This document shows, piece after piece, positions 33,155-42,026 of a DNA stretch of 64,000 nt. The notes under the pieces are model-generated. The model ran no database searches, had not been told where the DNA came from, and saw only the letters and a list, made by a program, of their open reading frames with translations. Source of the stretch: Haloarcula argentinensis DSM 12282. Its GTDB lineage: Archaea; Halobacteriota; Halobacteria; Halobacteriales; Haloarculaceae. The number at the start of each line of letters is the position of its first letter. The first letter of the stretch is position 1. The stretch lies in the NCBI GenBank assembly GCA_000336895.1, contig AOLX01000014.1:284581-348580 (forward strand), read 5' to 3'. A program made the translations under genes and the position numbers.

Positions 33155-35401
33155 CTATGAATCGCAAAATGAGACGCCGGTAATCTCAAAGCGTGCGCCA
33201 CCGTCAGCACTGTCGCGAACGCTGATCTCCCAATCATGCGCCGCCACGACCTGCTGGACGATACTGAGACCGAACCCGGTCCCCTCCGTGCTCGTTGAGT
33301 AGCCGGCTTCGAACACCGTCTCCCGCTCGCCTTCGGGGATGCCGGGGCCGTCGTCCGCGACGTAGAACCCGTCGTCTAACGCCCCGATCGTTACGGTCAC
33401 GTCCGCCCCAGCGTGCTCAACTGCATTTCGAACGAGATTCTCGAATAACTGTTTCAAGCGGCTCTCGTTTGCCAGGACGGTCCTGTCGATATCAGTGACG
33501 AGTGTCGCATCGGCCGTCTCGACAGTCGCCCAGCAATTTTCGGCGAGCGATGCTATTGCGACCGGTTCGCGGTCGGTGACGGTCTCACCGTCCTGTGCCA
33601 GCGTGAGCAGATCAGTTAGTAGCGTGTCCATCCGCTCGTGTGCTCGCTCGACAGCAGCCAGATGCTCACTCTGGCACTGCTTGCGTGCCAGTTCCAGTCG
33701 TCCCTGCGCAACGCTCAGTGGATTCCGTAAATCGTGTGAGACAACACTGGTGAACGCTTCGAGCCGGTCGTTGTGCTGTTTGAGGTCCCGTTCACGGTCG
33801 CGTAACTGTTTGGTCCCTTCGACCTGTTTGAGCGCGCTGGTGACGTGTCCAGCCAGAATCTCCGCGAGGATAACATCCTGCTGGTCGAACGCCGCGGGCG
33901 TCTCCGAGCCGGCCAGCAGGATTCCGTGTTTGTCAAGGGGGAGATATAGCTCGCTTTGGATCGGCGTGTCCGGGTTGTAGATGTCCGGGTCGGCGTGAAC
34001 GTCATCGACGGCGAGCGCGTCGCCGGAGTCGTAGACTCGCCACGCGATGCTGTCTCCGGGCATGAATGTCGGCAAATCGTCTACCAAGTCATATATCCCG
34101 TCAGAGGCGGCGACCGGTTCGAGGATTCGTTCGTTCTCGTCGTAGAGGTGTATCGTGTTCGCTTCGAGTCCCAGTACAGTGCGCGCCGTCTCGACGCCGA
34201 TCTCGGCGACTTTTTCACGCGTGTCCGCTTGAAGCAGATCCTGAACTGATTCACTGAGAGCTTTGAGGCGACGTTCGTGTTGTTTCCGCTCAGTGATGTC
34301 CTGCTGGAACCCGACGTAGTTGACGACCGTTCCGTCGTCGTCACGCACCGGGGCGATAGACACCTGATTCCAGAACATGGTCCCATCCTTCCGGTAGTTC
34401 CGGAGTTCGACCGACACGGGATCGCCCTCGTCGACGGCCGCCCGCATCGCGTCGACCGGCTCCGACTCGGTCGCCTCGCCCTGCAGGAACCGGCAGTTCC
34501 GGCCGCGCACCTCCGACTCAGTGTAGCCGGTAAGCTCCAGAAATCGCCTGTTGGCGTAGGTTATCGGGGCGTCATCCTGCTTGGGGCCGGCGAGTATGAT
34601 TCCGATAGGGGCCTCATCCATAGCGCGTTTAATACGGGAGAGTTCCTGTTTGCCGTCCCGCTGTTCGGAGATATCCCGGACAGTACAGACCAACTCACCG
34701 CGGTCGGTCTGCGCGAGTACGTGGTCTTCCGTGAACGTGCTCCCGTCGGCACGGAGTCCTGTCGTCGTCCCGCTCCAGTACCCGGTGTCCTGAACTGTCG
34801 GGATGATATCGTCGTTGATCCGTGGAATGTCTTCCTCTTGATACAGCAGTTCCCAGTGCTCACCGACCATCTCGTCAGGTTCGTAGCCGTAGAGGTCTGC
34901 GTAGGCTTCGTTGACGAAGATGAACCGTCCGTCTTCGTCGAGGATACTGATCCCCTCCTGTGCAGTCTCGATAGCATCGAGTTGGCGGTTGCGCTCGCGT
35001 TTGACACGCTGGGACTCGACAGCGTTCGTGATTCTGTTCGCGAGCACCGCGTACTGGTCGGTGCCGCTTTCTTTCTGCAAATAGTCGGTGACGCCGGCCG
35101 ATATCGCATCGCTGGCGATCTCTTCGGAGCCTTTGCCGGTGTAGAGAATGAAAGGAAGCGAACCGTACTCCTCGCGGACAGCTTCGAGGAACTGGATACC
35201 GTTCCAGTCTGGCATGTCGTAGTCCGAGATGACGCAATCGATGTCGGTGTCGGCCAGGATCTCCAGTCCCGTCGCGGCGCTCGTCGTGGCCTGCACGTCT
35301 AACCGGTCGTCCTCGCGTTCGAGAAACGACGCCGTCATCTCGGCAAATCCCGGCTCGTCGTCGACGTGGAGAATACAGATAGTTTCAGCAATAGCCGTCA
35401 T
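33155..35401 (-). CDS. Hybrid histidine kinase: receiver-PAS-LOV-GAF-HisKA-HATPase
   Basis: This soluble 748-residue sensor starts with a receiver domain (acidic pair D14/D15, phosphorylatable D60 in VISDYDMPDWNG, K110). A PAS domain follows at about 138-250. A second PAS (about 255-370) has the full LOV flavin signature: RNCRFLQG with Cys303 (codon 34493-34495), NYRKDGTMFWN and GFQQDIT. A GAF domain spans about 385-525. The kinase core has H556 in VVSHDLRNPL, an N box and DDGPGIP. It therefore probably senses blue light through a cysteinyl-flavin adduct. No partner regulator is adjacent. A TATA-like CTATAATG lies about 30 bases upstream. Confidence 0.9.
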   Translation of the reverse strand: MTAIAETICILHVDDEPGFAEMTASFLEREDDRLDVQATTSAATGLEILADTDIDCVISDYDMPDWNGIQFLEAVREEYGSLPFILYTGKGSEEIASDAISAGVTDYLQKESGTDQYAVLANRITNAVESQRVKRERNRQLDAIETAQEGISILDEDGRFIFVNEAYADLYGYEPDEMVGEHWELLYQEEDIPRINDDIIPTVQDTGYWSGTTTGLRADGSTFTEDHVLAQTDRGELVCTVRDISEQRDGKQELSRIKRAMDEAPIGIILAGPKQDDAPITYANRRFLELTGYTESEVRGRNCRFLQGEATESEPVDAMRAAVDEGDPVSVELRNYRKDGTMFWNQVSIAPVRDDDGTVVNYVGFQQDITERKQHERRLKALSESVQDLLQADTREKVAEIGVETARTVLGLEANTIHLYDENERILEPVAASDGIYDLVDDLPTFMPGDSIAWRVYDSGDALAVDDVHADPDIYNPDTPIQSELYLPLDKHGILLAGSETPAAFDQQDVILAEILAGHVTSALKQVEGTKQLRDRERDLKQHNDRLEAFTSVVSHDLRNPLSVAQGRLELARKQCQSEHLAAVERAHERMDTLLTDLLTLAQDGETVTDREPVAIASLAENCWATVETADATLVTDIDRTVLANESRLKQLFENLVRNAVEHAGADVTVTIGALDDGFYVADDGPGIPEGERETVFEAGYSTSTEGTGFGLSIVQQVVAAHDWEISVRDSADGGARFEITGVSFCDS

Positions 35402-35562
35402 ACCTTTGGGTAGTAGTCACACATTATAGGACGCTGAGTTAAAAGACCATCTCTGAAATCGGAAGCTAACATATGCCCGTCATTGGCGGGCTACGTGTTC
35501 CATCTTTTGGCCCCGTTTAGATATAAATGGGTTTACACTTCCGACCAATGGTGCTGTGCCCC

Positions 35563-37182
35563 CTATCCCTGGCCGACCATCTCGTCCTCGTCTTCCCACT
35601 CCTGTTCGCGGAGTTCGTACTTCTGGACCTTCCCGGTCGCTGTCGTGGGCAGTTCCTCGACGAATTCCACGCGGCGAACGACCTTGTAGGTCGCCAGTTG
35701 CTCTCGGGTGAAGGTTCGGAGATCCTCGGCCGTCACGCCCGGGTTGTCCGGGTCGCCTGAATTCGGGACGACGAAGGCCTTCGGCGTTTCGCCCCACTCA
35801 TCGCTCGGGGCAGGGATAACTGCGACATCGCTGACGGCGTCGTGTTCGTAGAGCGTGTCCTCCAGTTCGATGCTGGAGATGTTCTCGCCGCCGGAGATGA
35901 TGATGTCCTTCTTGCGGTCACGGATGGCGATCATGCCGTCCTCGTCGACCGTCGCCAGGTCACCCATGTGGTAGTAGCCCTCGACGCGGTCAGAGAAGGC
36001 CTCTTCCGTCTGTTCGGGTTTGTTCCAGTAGCGGTCCATCACCTGATTGCCCCGGACGACGACCTCCCCCAGCGTCTCGTCGTCGTGTGGCACGTCGTTG
36101 CCGTCCTCGTCGACGACCCGGACGTCCGTCCCGAGGTAGCCGATACCCTGTCGCTTCTTGACGCTAAAGCGGGCGTCGCTCCCGTCCTCGAAGAAGCGGC
36201 GAGCGTCCGAGGTCGTGACGAGCGGGCCGGTCTCGGTCGCGCCGTAGACGTGTTTCAGATACCAGCCGAAGTCGTCCTCGACGGTTCGGATGACAGCCTC
36301 CGGCGGCGCGCTGCCGGCCGTCGCGATGCGCACGTCGTTCGCACCGGTCGTCTCGATATCGCCGTTGTGGTCCTCGTAGCGGTCCGCCAGAATGTTCAGC
36401 ACCGTCGGCGCGCCACAGAGATAGGACACGTCCTCAGTCCTGACAGCGTCGAAGATGCCCTCGGCGTCAACGCCGCGGGTACAGACGTGTTTCGCACCCA
36501 TACCGGTGACCGAGAAGATGTGGCCCCAGCCGTTGACGTGGAACATTGGGAGCGTCCAGAGGTACACATCGCCGTCTGAAATCTCCTGATGGAGCGCGAC
36601 GATGTAGGCGTGGAGTGTCTCGGTCCGGTGAGTCCGGCAGACACCCTTTGGGTCGCCCGTAGTCCCCGACGTGTAATTGATGGTGATGAGGTCGTCCTCG
36701 TCCATCTCTGGCCGCTCGTAGTCGGTGCCTGCCTCCTCGATGATTTCATCGAAGGACTCCCAGTCCCCGTCGACCGCGTCCGTGTCGTTGGTGACGAAGA
36801 TTTCGGTGGGCACCTCGTCGCGGATCGGCTCGATCTTCTCTGCGTACTCGTAGTCCGCGTAGACGGCGTCGACTTCGGCGTCCGAGAGAATATATTCGAA
36901 ATCGTCCGGCACGAGCCGGTAGTTCAGCGGCGTGTGGACCGCACCCAACTGCATGGTTCCGTAGGCTGCTTCGAGCTGGTAGTGCGTGTTCGGGTCCAAG
37001 ACGGCCACCCGGTCCCCCTTCTCGATACCACGGGCAGCCATCGCCGCCGAGAACCCGTCGGCTCGCTCCCCGAATTCGTCGTAGGTAAAGCGCTCACCGG
37101 TCGTGGCGACGACAGCCTCTTTGTCCCCGTAGTATTCCCGCGCACGGTCGAGAAAATCCGTGGTAAGCAGTGGCTTATGCAT
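35563..37182 (-). CDS. AMP-dependent acyl-CoA ligase
   Basis: A 539-residue enzyme of the ANL superfamily that activates a carboxylic acid with ATP and joins it to CoA. The motifs are INYTSGTTGDPKGV (P loop), PMFHVNGWGHIF, YGATETGP, the hinge YYHMGDLATVDEDG with IRDRKKDIIISGGENISS, and the catalytic lysine in TTATGKVQK. The sequence resembles medium/long-chain acyl-CoA synthetases of haloarchaea. Substrate is not deducible. CTTTATCA about 30 bases upstream is a probable TATA box. It is divergent from menA and is probably not a menaquinone enzyme, since menE is separate. Confidence 0.9.
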   Translation of the reverse strand: MHKPLLTTDFLDRAREYYGDKEAVVATTGERFTYDEFGERADGFSAAMAARGIEKGDRVAVLDPNTHYQLEAAYGTMQLGAVHTPLNYRLVPDDFEYILSDAEVDAVYADYEYAEKIEPIRDEVPTEIFVTNDTDAVDGDWESFDEIIEEAGTDYERPEMDEDDLITINYTSGTTGDPKGVCRTHRTETLHAYIVALHQEISDGDVYLWTLPMFHVNGWGHIFSVTGMGAKHVCTRGVDAEGIFDAVRTEDVSYLCGAPTVLNILADRYEDHNGDIETTGANDVRIATAGSAPPEAVIRTVEDDFGWYLKHVYGATETGPLVTTSDARRFFEDGSDARFSVKKRQGIGYLGTDVRVVDEDGNDVPHDDETLGEVVVRGNQVMDRYWNKPEQTEEAFSDRVEGYYHMGDLATVDEDGMIAIRDRKKDIIISGGENISSIELEDTLYEHDAVSDVAVIPAPSDEWGETPKAFVVPNSGDPDNPGVTAEDLRTFTREQLATYKVVRRVEFVEELPTTATGKVQKYELREQEWEDEDEMVGQG

Positions 37183-37316
37183 CTCAGACTATCGTATGGT
37201 TAATCATGATAAAGTGGTTGTGATACTCCCCTGATCTTGCTGTCTCGGAACCGGTCATATTTTGGGTGCCTGTCGAACCACAGTCGCTTTGAGGATAGCG
37301 TCCCCAGTTTTCAGCA

Positions 37317-38276
37317 ATGAGTACAGCGACGGCAGACGTTTCGAAGCGGCAGGCGTGGGTGATGGCCGCGCGGCCACAGACACTGCCTGCCGGGGCCGCG
37401 CCGGTCATCGTCGGGATGGGCTTGGCAGTCCACGCCGGCGTCTTCGCTCTATTGCCGGCAGTCGCGGCGCTGGTGGGCGCGCTGCTAATCCAAGTAGGAA
37501 CGAACTTCGCGAACGACTACTACGACGCGGTGAAGGGGGCCGACACCGACGAGCGTGAGGGATTCACCCGTGTGACCGCTGGCGGCCTCATCGACGCCGA
37601 GGAGGTCAAGCGAGCGATGATAGCGACCTACGGTCTCGCTGTCGTCATTGGCGTCTATCTCGTCGCCGTTGGCGGCCTCCCTATCGTTGTGGTTGGCCTC
37701 TCAGGTATCGCCGCCGGGATTCTCTACACCGGCGGTCCGTTCCCCTACGGCTACCGTGGCCTGGGCGACCTGTTCGTGTTCGTCTACTTCGGTGTCATCG
37801 CGGTCACAGGCACGTATTACGTACAGGCCGTTGCGAGCGCAAGCAGTGTCGGCACGTTCCCGATGGCGCTCCCGCCGGGGTCAGTCACTGCCGCCGCCAT
37901 CACAGCGAGTCTCCCGGCGGCCGGCCTGTCGACTGCAATTCTCGTCGTCAACAACATCCGAGACCGCGAGACGGACCGTGCCGCTGGCAAGAAGACGCTG
38001 GCCGTCTATCTGGGCTACGGCTGGAGCCGCGTCGAGTTTCTCCTGCTGGTCGGGATGGCATATGTCGTCCCAGTCGTGTTCGCCCTCAACAGTCAGTACG
38101 GGCTGCCGGCACTGGCCCCGCTGCTTACGCTGCCACTGGCGGCGGCCGTCTCGAAGACGGTCCTCACACGGACTGACGGCGACGCACTGAACCCGACGCT
38201 CGAACGGGTCGGCCAGACGCTGTTCGCCCACTCTGTCCTGTTTGCGGCGGCTCTCGCCGTCCCACAGCTACTATGA
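37317..38276 (+). CDS. menA: 1,4-dihydroxy-2-naphthoate polyprenyltransferase
   Basis: This UbiA-family integral membrane enzyme attaches the polyprenyl chain to DHNA, forming demethylmenaquinone. The two Asp-rich motifs are present: NFANDYYDAVKGAD and NNIRDRETDRAAGKKT. Eight or nine hydrophobic helices follow, with normal length (319 residues). It is the first gene of menA-menC-menE, overlapping menC by four bases. Menaquinone is the haloarchaeal respiratory quinone and would feed the terminal oxidase encoded earlier in the window. Confidence 0.94.
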   Translation: MSTATADVSKRQAWVMAARPQTLPAGAAPVIVGMGLAVHAGVFALLPAVAALVGALLIQVGTNFANDYYDAVKGADTDEREGFTRVTAGGLIDAEEVKRAMIATYGLAVVIGVYLVAVGGLPIVVVGLSGIAAGILYTGGPFPYGYRGLGDLFVFVYFGVIAVTGTYYVQAVASASSVGTFPMALPPGSVTAAAITASLPAAGLSTAILVVNNIRDRETDRAAGKKTLAVYLGYGWSRVEFLLLVGMAYVVPVVFALNSQYGLPALAPLLTLPLAAAVSKTVLTRTDGDALNPTLERVGQTLFAHSVLFAAALAVPQLL

Positions 38277-39319
38277 AGGTCGATTCCTTCTCCCTCCCGC
38301 TGTCAAGCCCACTTGCTACCGCTCGGGAGACGATCAGCCGGCGCTCGGGGTTCATCGTTCGCTACGACCACCGCGGCGAAACTGGCGTCGGTGAATCCAC
38401 GCCGCTCCCGGGCTGGACGGAGTCGGTCGACGACTGCCGGCGCGGGCTCGACGACGCTGCCACGGTCGCAGCCGACGGCGGGCACACAGATGTCCTGCTG
38501 TCGCTGGACGCCGCATCGGTTCCTGCCGCCCGACACGGCTTTGCGACTGCGCTGCTCGACGCTGACGCCAAGTCCGACGGCGTGCCGCTGTACCAGTGGT
38601 TCGAGTCCGACAGGCGATGCGACCGGGTTCCGGTCAACGCAACGGTCGGCGACGGGTCGCCAGCTGAGACGGCCGACGCCGTCGAGCGGGCGGTCGAAGC
38701 CGGCTACGATTGCTGTAAGCTCAAGGTTGGGAAACGAACCGTCGACAAAGATGTCGAGCGTGTTCGGACCGTCCGCGAGCGGGTGGGTGATGACGTGACT
38801 CTGCGGGCCGACGCCAACGGCGCGTGGTCCCGAGACCAGGCCGAGGACGCTCTCGACCGGCTCGCGCCGCTGGACGTGGCATACGTCGAACAGCCCCTTC
38901 GCGCCGACGATCTCGCCGGCCACGCTGAGCTGCGGGGCAACGGTGTCGGTGTCGCGCTCGATGAATCCCTTGTCGACCGCCGGGTCGACAGCGTGCTCGA
39001 CGCCGACGCGGCCGACGTGCTGATACTGAAACCGATGGTGCTGGGCGGCCCCGGCAACGCCCACACGCTGGCACTCCGGGCACGCGAGCAGGGTGTCGAG
39101 CCGGTCGTCACGACGACCATCGACGCCGTCGTTGCCCGCCTTGCGGCGCTACACGTCGCCGCCGCGATTCCCGACGTTGCGGCCTGCGGTCTGGCGACCG
39201 GCGACCGTCTGGCGGCCGACCTCGCGCCGGACCCGACGACAGTAACCGATGGCGCGATGTCGGTCCCCCAGTCGACCGGCCTCGGCATCGACCCGGCGGA
39301 GGTTGAAACAGATGCGTGA
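38273..39319 (+). CDS. menC: o-succinylbenzoate synthase
   Basis: An enolase-superfamily dehydratase that makes o-succinylbenzoate in menaquinone synthesis. The 348-residue protein has a capping domain and barrel with KLKVGK (catalytic Lys), RADANGAW and VEQPL (metal-binding Asp and Glu), ALDESL (third metal ligand) and LILKPMVLGG (second Lys). The start is the ATG overlapping the menA stop. It overlaps menE by eight bases. Muconate-lactonising enzymes and dipeptide epimerases are relatives, but the operon fixes the assignment. Confidence 0.92.
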   Translation: MKVDSFSLPLSSPLATARETISRRSGFIVRYDHRGETGVGESTPLPGWTESVDDCRRGLDDAATVAADGGHTDVLLSLDAASVPAARHGFATALLDADAKSDGVPLYQWFESDRRCDRVPVNATVGDGSPAETADAVERAVEAGYDCCKLKVGKRTVDKDVERVRTVRERVGDDVTLRADANGAWSRDQAEDALDRLAPLDVAYVEQPLRADDLAGHAELRGNGVGVALDESLVDRRVDSVLDADAADVLILKPMVLGGPGNAHTLALRAREQGVEPVVTTTIDAVVARLAALHVAAAIPDVAACGLATGDRLAADLAPDPTTVTDGAMSVPQSTGLGIDPAEVETDA

Positions 39320-40835
39320 CCCCATCGGCTGGCCGACACAGGACCTCGTCACCCACCGTGCCGACACGACGCCCGACCGGACGGCGATGGTCGCGGCAGC
39401 TTCTGGAAACAAGGTCACCTACCGCGAACTCGACGCCGCCGTCGATGCGGTGGCTGCCGAACTCGACCAGCGGCTCAACGCCTCGAACGCCACCGTCGCG
39501 ACGCTCCTGCCGACGCGGCCGGCGGTCGGGACGCTCCTGTTCGCGACGATGCGACTCGGGGCGACCCTCGCGCCGCTGAACGTCGAACTCGACTCGGAAA
39601 CGCTCCACAGCCAGCTCTCGACGGTCGACGCCGATCTGCTGGTCTGTGGAGACAGCACCGGGTCGCTGGCGGCCGACCTCGACGGCTGTCCCGTCGTTTC
39701 GGTCGACGGGGAACTGTCAGCGGCGGCCGTCGCCGACGAGACGGCAGCGGCGGTCTTGGCTGATCAAACAGCCACCGACGTGACCCCGGCGACCCTCTCC
39801 CGAACGGATACCCAACTGGTCATCTTCACCTCGGGGACGACCAGTGAGCCGAAAGGCGTCCGGCTGACCGTCGGCAACCTCGTCGCCAGCGCCGTCGCGT
39901 CGTCGTACCGCCTCGGCGTTCTTCCGGATGACCGCTGGCTGGTCTGCTTACCGACCTACCACATGGGCGGACTGGCTCCGTTCGTTCGGAGTGCGCTGTA
40001 CGGCACCGCCGCCGTCGTCCAGCGCTCGTTCGACGCCGACGCGACACAGCAGGTGCTCGCGGAACACGGGGTAACGGGCGTCTCGCTGGTGCCGACGATG
40101 CTATCGCGACTACTGGACGTGGGCTGGGAACCGCCGTCTTCCCTCCGGTTCGTCCTGCTCGGTGGCGGCCCGGCGAGCGAGACGCTCATCGAACGGTGCC
40201 AGGAACGGGGCATACCAGTCTGTCCCACCTACGGAATGACTGAAACAGCGTCCCAGATAGCGACGGCGCGGCCCGAGACGGCCTTCGGGCACGCCGGCAC
40301 TGTCGGCCAGCCGCTGGTGTTCACCGATGTTACGGTCGTCGCCGATGGGAACGCCTGTGGCCCCGGCGAACGCGGCGAGATCGTCGTCGACGGCCCAACA
40401 GTGACGCCGGGCTACCTGAACGGCGACGGTGACGCGTTCAGCGACTACGGTTTCCGGACCGGCGACATCGGCTATCGCGACGCGGACGGTCGCCTCTGGG
40501 TCGAGGGTCGCGTTGACGACCGAATCGTGACCGGTGGGGAGAACGTCGACGCATCGACGGTTGCCGACACCATTCGTGACCACCCCGCGGTTGCGGACGC
40601 GGCCGTGGTTGGCCTTCCGGACGAGGAGTGGGGACAGCGTGTCGCCGCACTGGTTGTCGGAGAGGTCTCGCCCGCAGCGGTTCGCGACTACTGCACCGAG
40701 CGACTCGCGCCGTACGAAGTCCCGAAGACGGTGCGGGCCGTTGACACGCTCCCGCGGACGGCCTCGGGGACCGTCGACCGGTCCGCTGTCCGGTCACGGC
40801 TCAAACCCCCCGGCGAGCCGGATGAATCGGCATAG
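39312..40835 (+). CDS. menE: o-succinylbenzoate-CoA ligase
   Basis: An AMP-forming ligase that activates o-succinylbenzoate for ring closure by MenB. The 507-residue protein starts at the ATG at 39312 (MRDPIGWPTQD). It carries IFTSGTTSEPKGV, PTYHMGGLAPF, YGMTETASQ, the hinge GFRTGDIGYRDADGRLWVEGRVDD and PRTASGTVDR with the catalytic lysine position changed (TVDR instead of GKxxR). That last motif deserves checking, since the usual Lys of A10 appears absent. The longer frame upstream lies inside menC. It is the last gene of menA-menC-menE. Confidence 0.9.
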   Translation: MRDPIGWPTQDLVTHRADTTPDRTAMVAAASGNKVTYRELDAAVDAVAAELDQRLNASNATVATLLPTRPAVGTLLFATMRLGATLAPLNVELDSETLHSQLSTVDADLLVCGDSTGSLAADLDGCPVVSVDGELSAAAVADETAAAVLADQTATDVTPATLSRTDTQLVIFTSGTTSEPKGVRLTVGNLVASAVASSYRLGVLPDDRWLVCLPTYHMGGLAPFVRSALYGTAAVVQRSFDADATQQVLAEHGVTGVSLVPTMLSRLLDVGWEPPSSLRFVLLGGGPASETLIERCQERGIPVCPTYGMTETASQIATARPETAFGHAGTVGQPLVFTDVTVVADGNACGPGERGEIVVDGPTVTPGYLNGDGDAFSDYGFRTGDIGYRDADGRLWVEGRVDDRIVTGGENVDASTVADTIRDHPAVADAAVVGLPDEEWGQRVAALVVGEVSPAAVRDYCTERLAPYEVPKTVRAVDTLPRTASGTVDRSAVRSRLKPPGEPDESA

Positions 40836-40889
40836 CGGGTCGGCCCTGCCGGCCAAGCGGTTTTCTACGTCGATAGCGTATGCAGGTCC

Positions 40890-41627
40890 GTGTGTACAAT
40901 CGTTCTCGCGTGGCAGGTCTTCGACGGCACGCCAGTCGCGGTCGCGGCGAACCGCGACGAGCGACTCGATAGGCCGTCACAGCCGCCACAACAGCGCCAC
41001 TGGGGCAGTCGTGTCGTCGCGCCGGCCGACGAGGAAGCCGACGGGACGTGGATCGGCTACAACGAGCACGGCCTGCTAGCAGCGGTGACGAACCGCTGGG
41101 TCGACGCCGACCTTGCCGGCGACCGCTCGCGCGGCCTGCTCGTCCGGGACGCGCTGAGTCACGAGAGCGCGGAGTCAGCCGCGCGAGCCGTCGAGCAAGC
41201 GACCAGAGACGCCGAATACTCGGGATTCAATCTTCTGTTGGCAGACGAGAACGCCGCCGTCCTGCTAGAATGGGACGGCCAGCTCGCGGTCCAGAACTTC
41301 CAGCCCGGCGTTCACGTCGTCGTCAACGTCGGCGCTGACGGCGACTACCGGATTCCGGCCCATCGGCCTGACGCAGGCGAGGAGCAAGCGACCAACGCGA
41401 CGCGGTTGCGCGAGACGCTGGTTCCGGAGCCCGGCGACTCCGCAGACGGATGGATTGACCGGGCGGGCGAAACCATCAGCGACCATGAGTACGGTGTCTG
41501 CGTCCACGGTGACGGATTCGGCACGCGCTCGTCGTCGCTCATCGCGCTCGGTGCCGGCCGCGAGTACCGGTACGCGGACGGGCCACCGTGCCGGACGCCC
41601 TACCGCTTGGTCGAAGGTCAGATTTAA
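40890..41627 (+). CDS. NRDE/TANGO2-family protein
   Basis: A 245-residue protein starting at a GTG (40890) so that Cys is residue 2, as in the family (MCTIVLAWQ), followed by the signature AANRDERLDRPS. Other matches are GTWIGYNEHGLLAAVTNR and NATRLRETL. N-terminal Cys and fold suggest an Ntn-hydrolase-like core. Eukaryotic TANGO2 has been linked to haem or lipid handling, but the archaeal role is open. It follows menE by 54 bases on the same strand, so co-transcription is possible. Confidence 0.85.
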   Translation: MCTIVLAWQVFDGTPVAVAANRDERLDRPSQPPQQRHWGSRVVAPADEEADGTWIGYNEHGLLAAVTNRWVDADLAGDRSRGLLVRDALSHESAESAARAVEQATRDAEYSGFNLLLADENAAVLLEWDGQLAVQNFQPGVHVVVNVGADGDYRIPAHRPDAGEEQATNATRLRETLVPEPGDSADGWIDRAGETISDHEYGVCVHGDGFGTRSSSLIALGAGREYRYADGPPCRTPYRLVEGQI

Positions 41628-41654
41628 GCGGCCGACTCACGGTATGAGTAATAC

Positions 41655-42005
41655 ATGAGTTCAGCAGCGTCGGAGGCGGACCTTTCTGACGGCGAGCGGG
41701 CCGGGCTCGAACTGATTCGTGAGTCCGGTGGCATCCACCAGAGCGACTTCTGGAAGGAACTCGACGTCTCCTCGCGAAAGGGGAGTCGCATCGTCGAGTC
41801 CCTGTTCGAGAAGGACCTCATCCAGCGTGAGGAAACGGTGTACGAGGGGCACAACACGTACTACCTGACGCCCGCGGCCCGCGACCTCGATTTCTCGCTT
41901 CTGATGGCCGGTGACCAGCTCTCGCCGTTCATCGGCGACGAAGAAGTCGACCCCCACGACGACACCTTCTCGCAGTGGGTCATGACCCTCGCTTACGAGG
42001 ACTGA
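41655..42005 (+). CDS. Winged-helix DNA-binding protein
   Basis: A 116-residue regulator with an N-terminal winged helix (LIRESGGIHQSDFWKELDVSSRKGSRIVESLFEKDLIQREE, wing near YEGHNTYYLTP) and a short C-terminal region. Recognition helix is SRKGSRIVESL. It resembles small TrmB/MarR-like haloarchaeal factors. It is 27 bases downstream of the NRDE gene. Possible targets are the surrounding menaquinone genes, but nothing in the sequence proves it. No metal-binding or ligand domain is present. Confidence 0.78.
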   Translation: MSSAASEADLSDGERAGLELIRESGGIHQSDFWKELDVSSRKGSRIVESLFEKDLIQREETVYEGHNTYYLTPAARDLDFSLLMAGDQLSPFIGDEEVDPHDDTFSQWVMTLAYED

Positions 42006-42026
42006 CCGACGGTTACGTGGCGTGAG

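Noticed and set aside
35480..35797. A 105-codon minus-strand frame at the end of the acyl-CoA ligase
   Set aside because: It is out of frame with the ligase over most of its length and looks like a shadow of that gene. The spacer contains only a short hairpin (GCCCG/CGGGC near 35474-35490).
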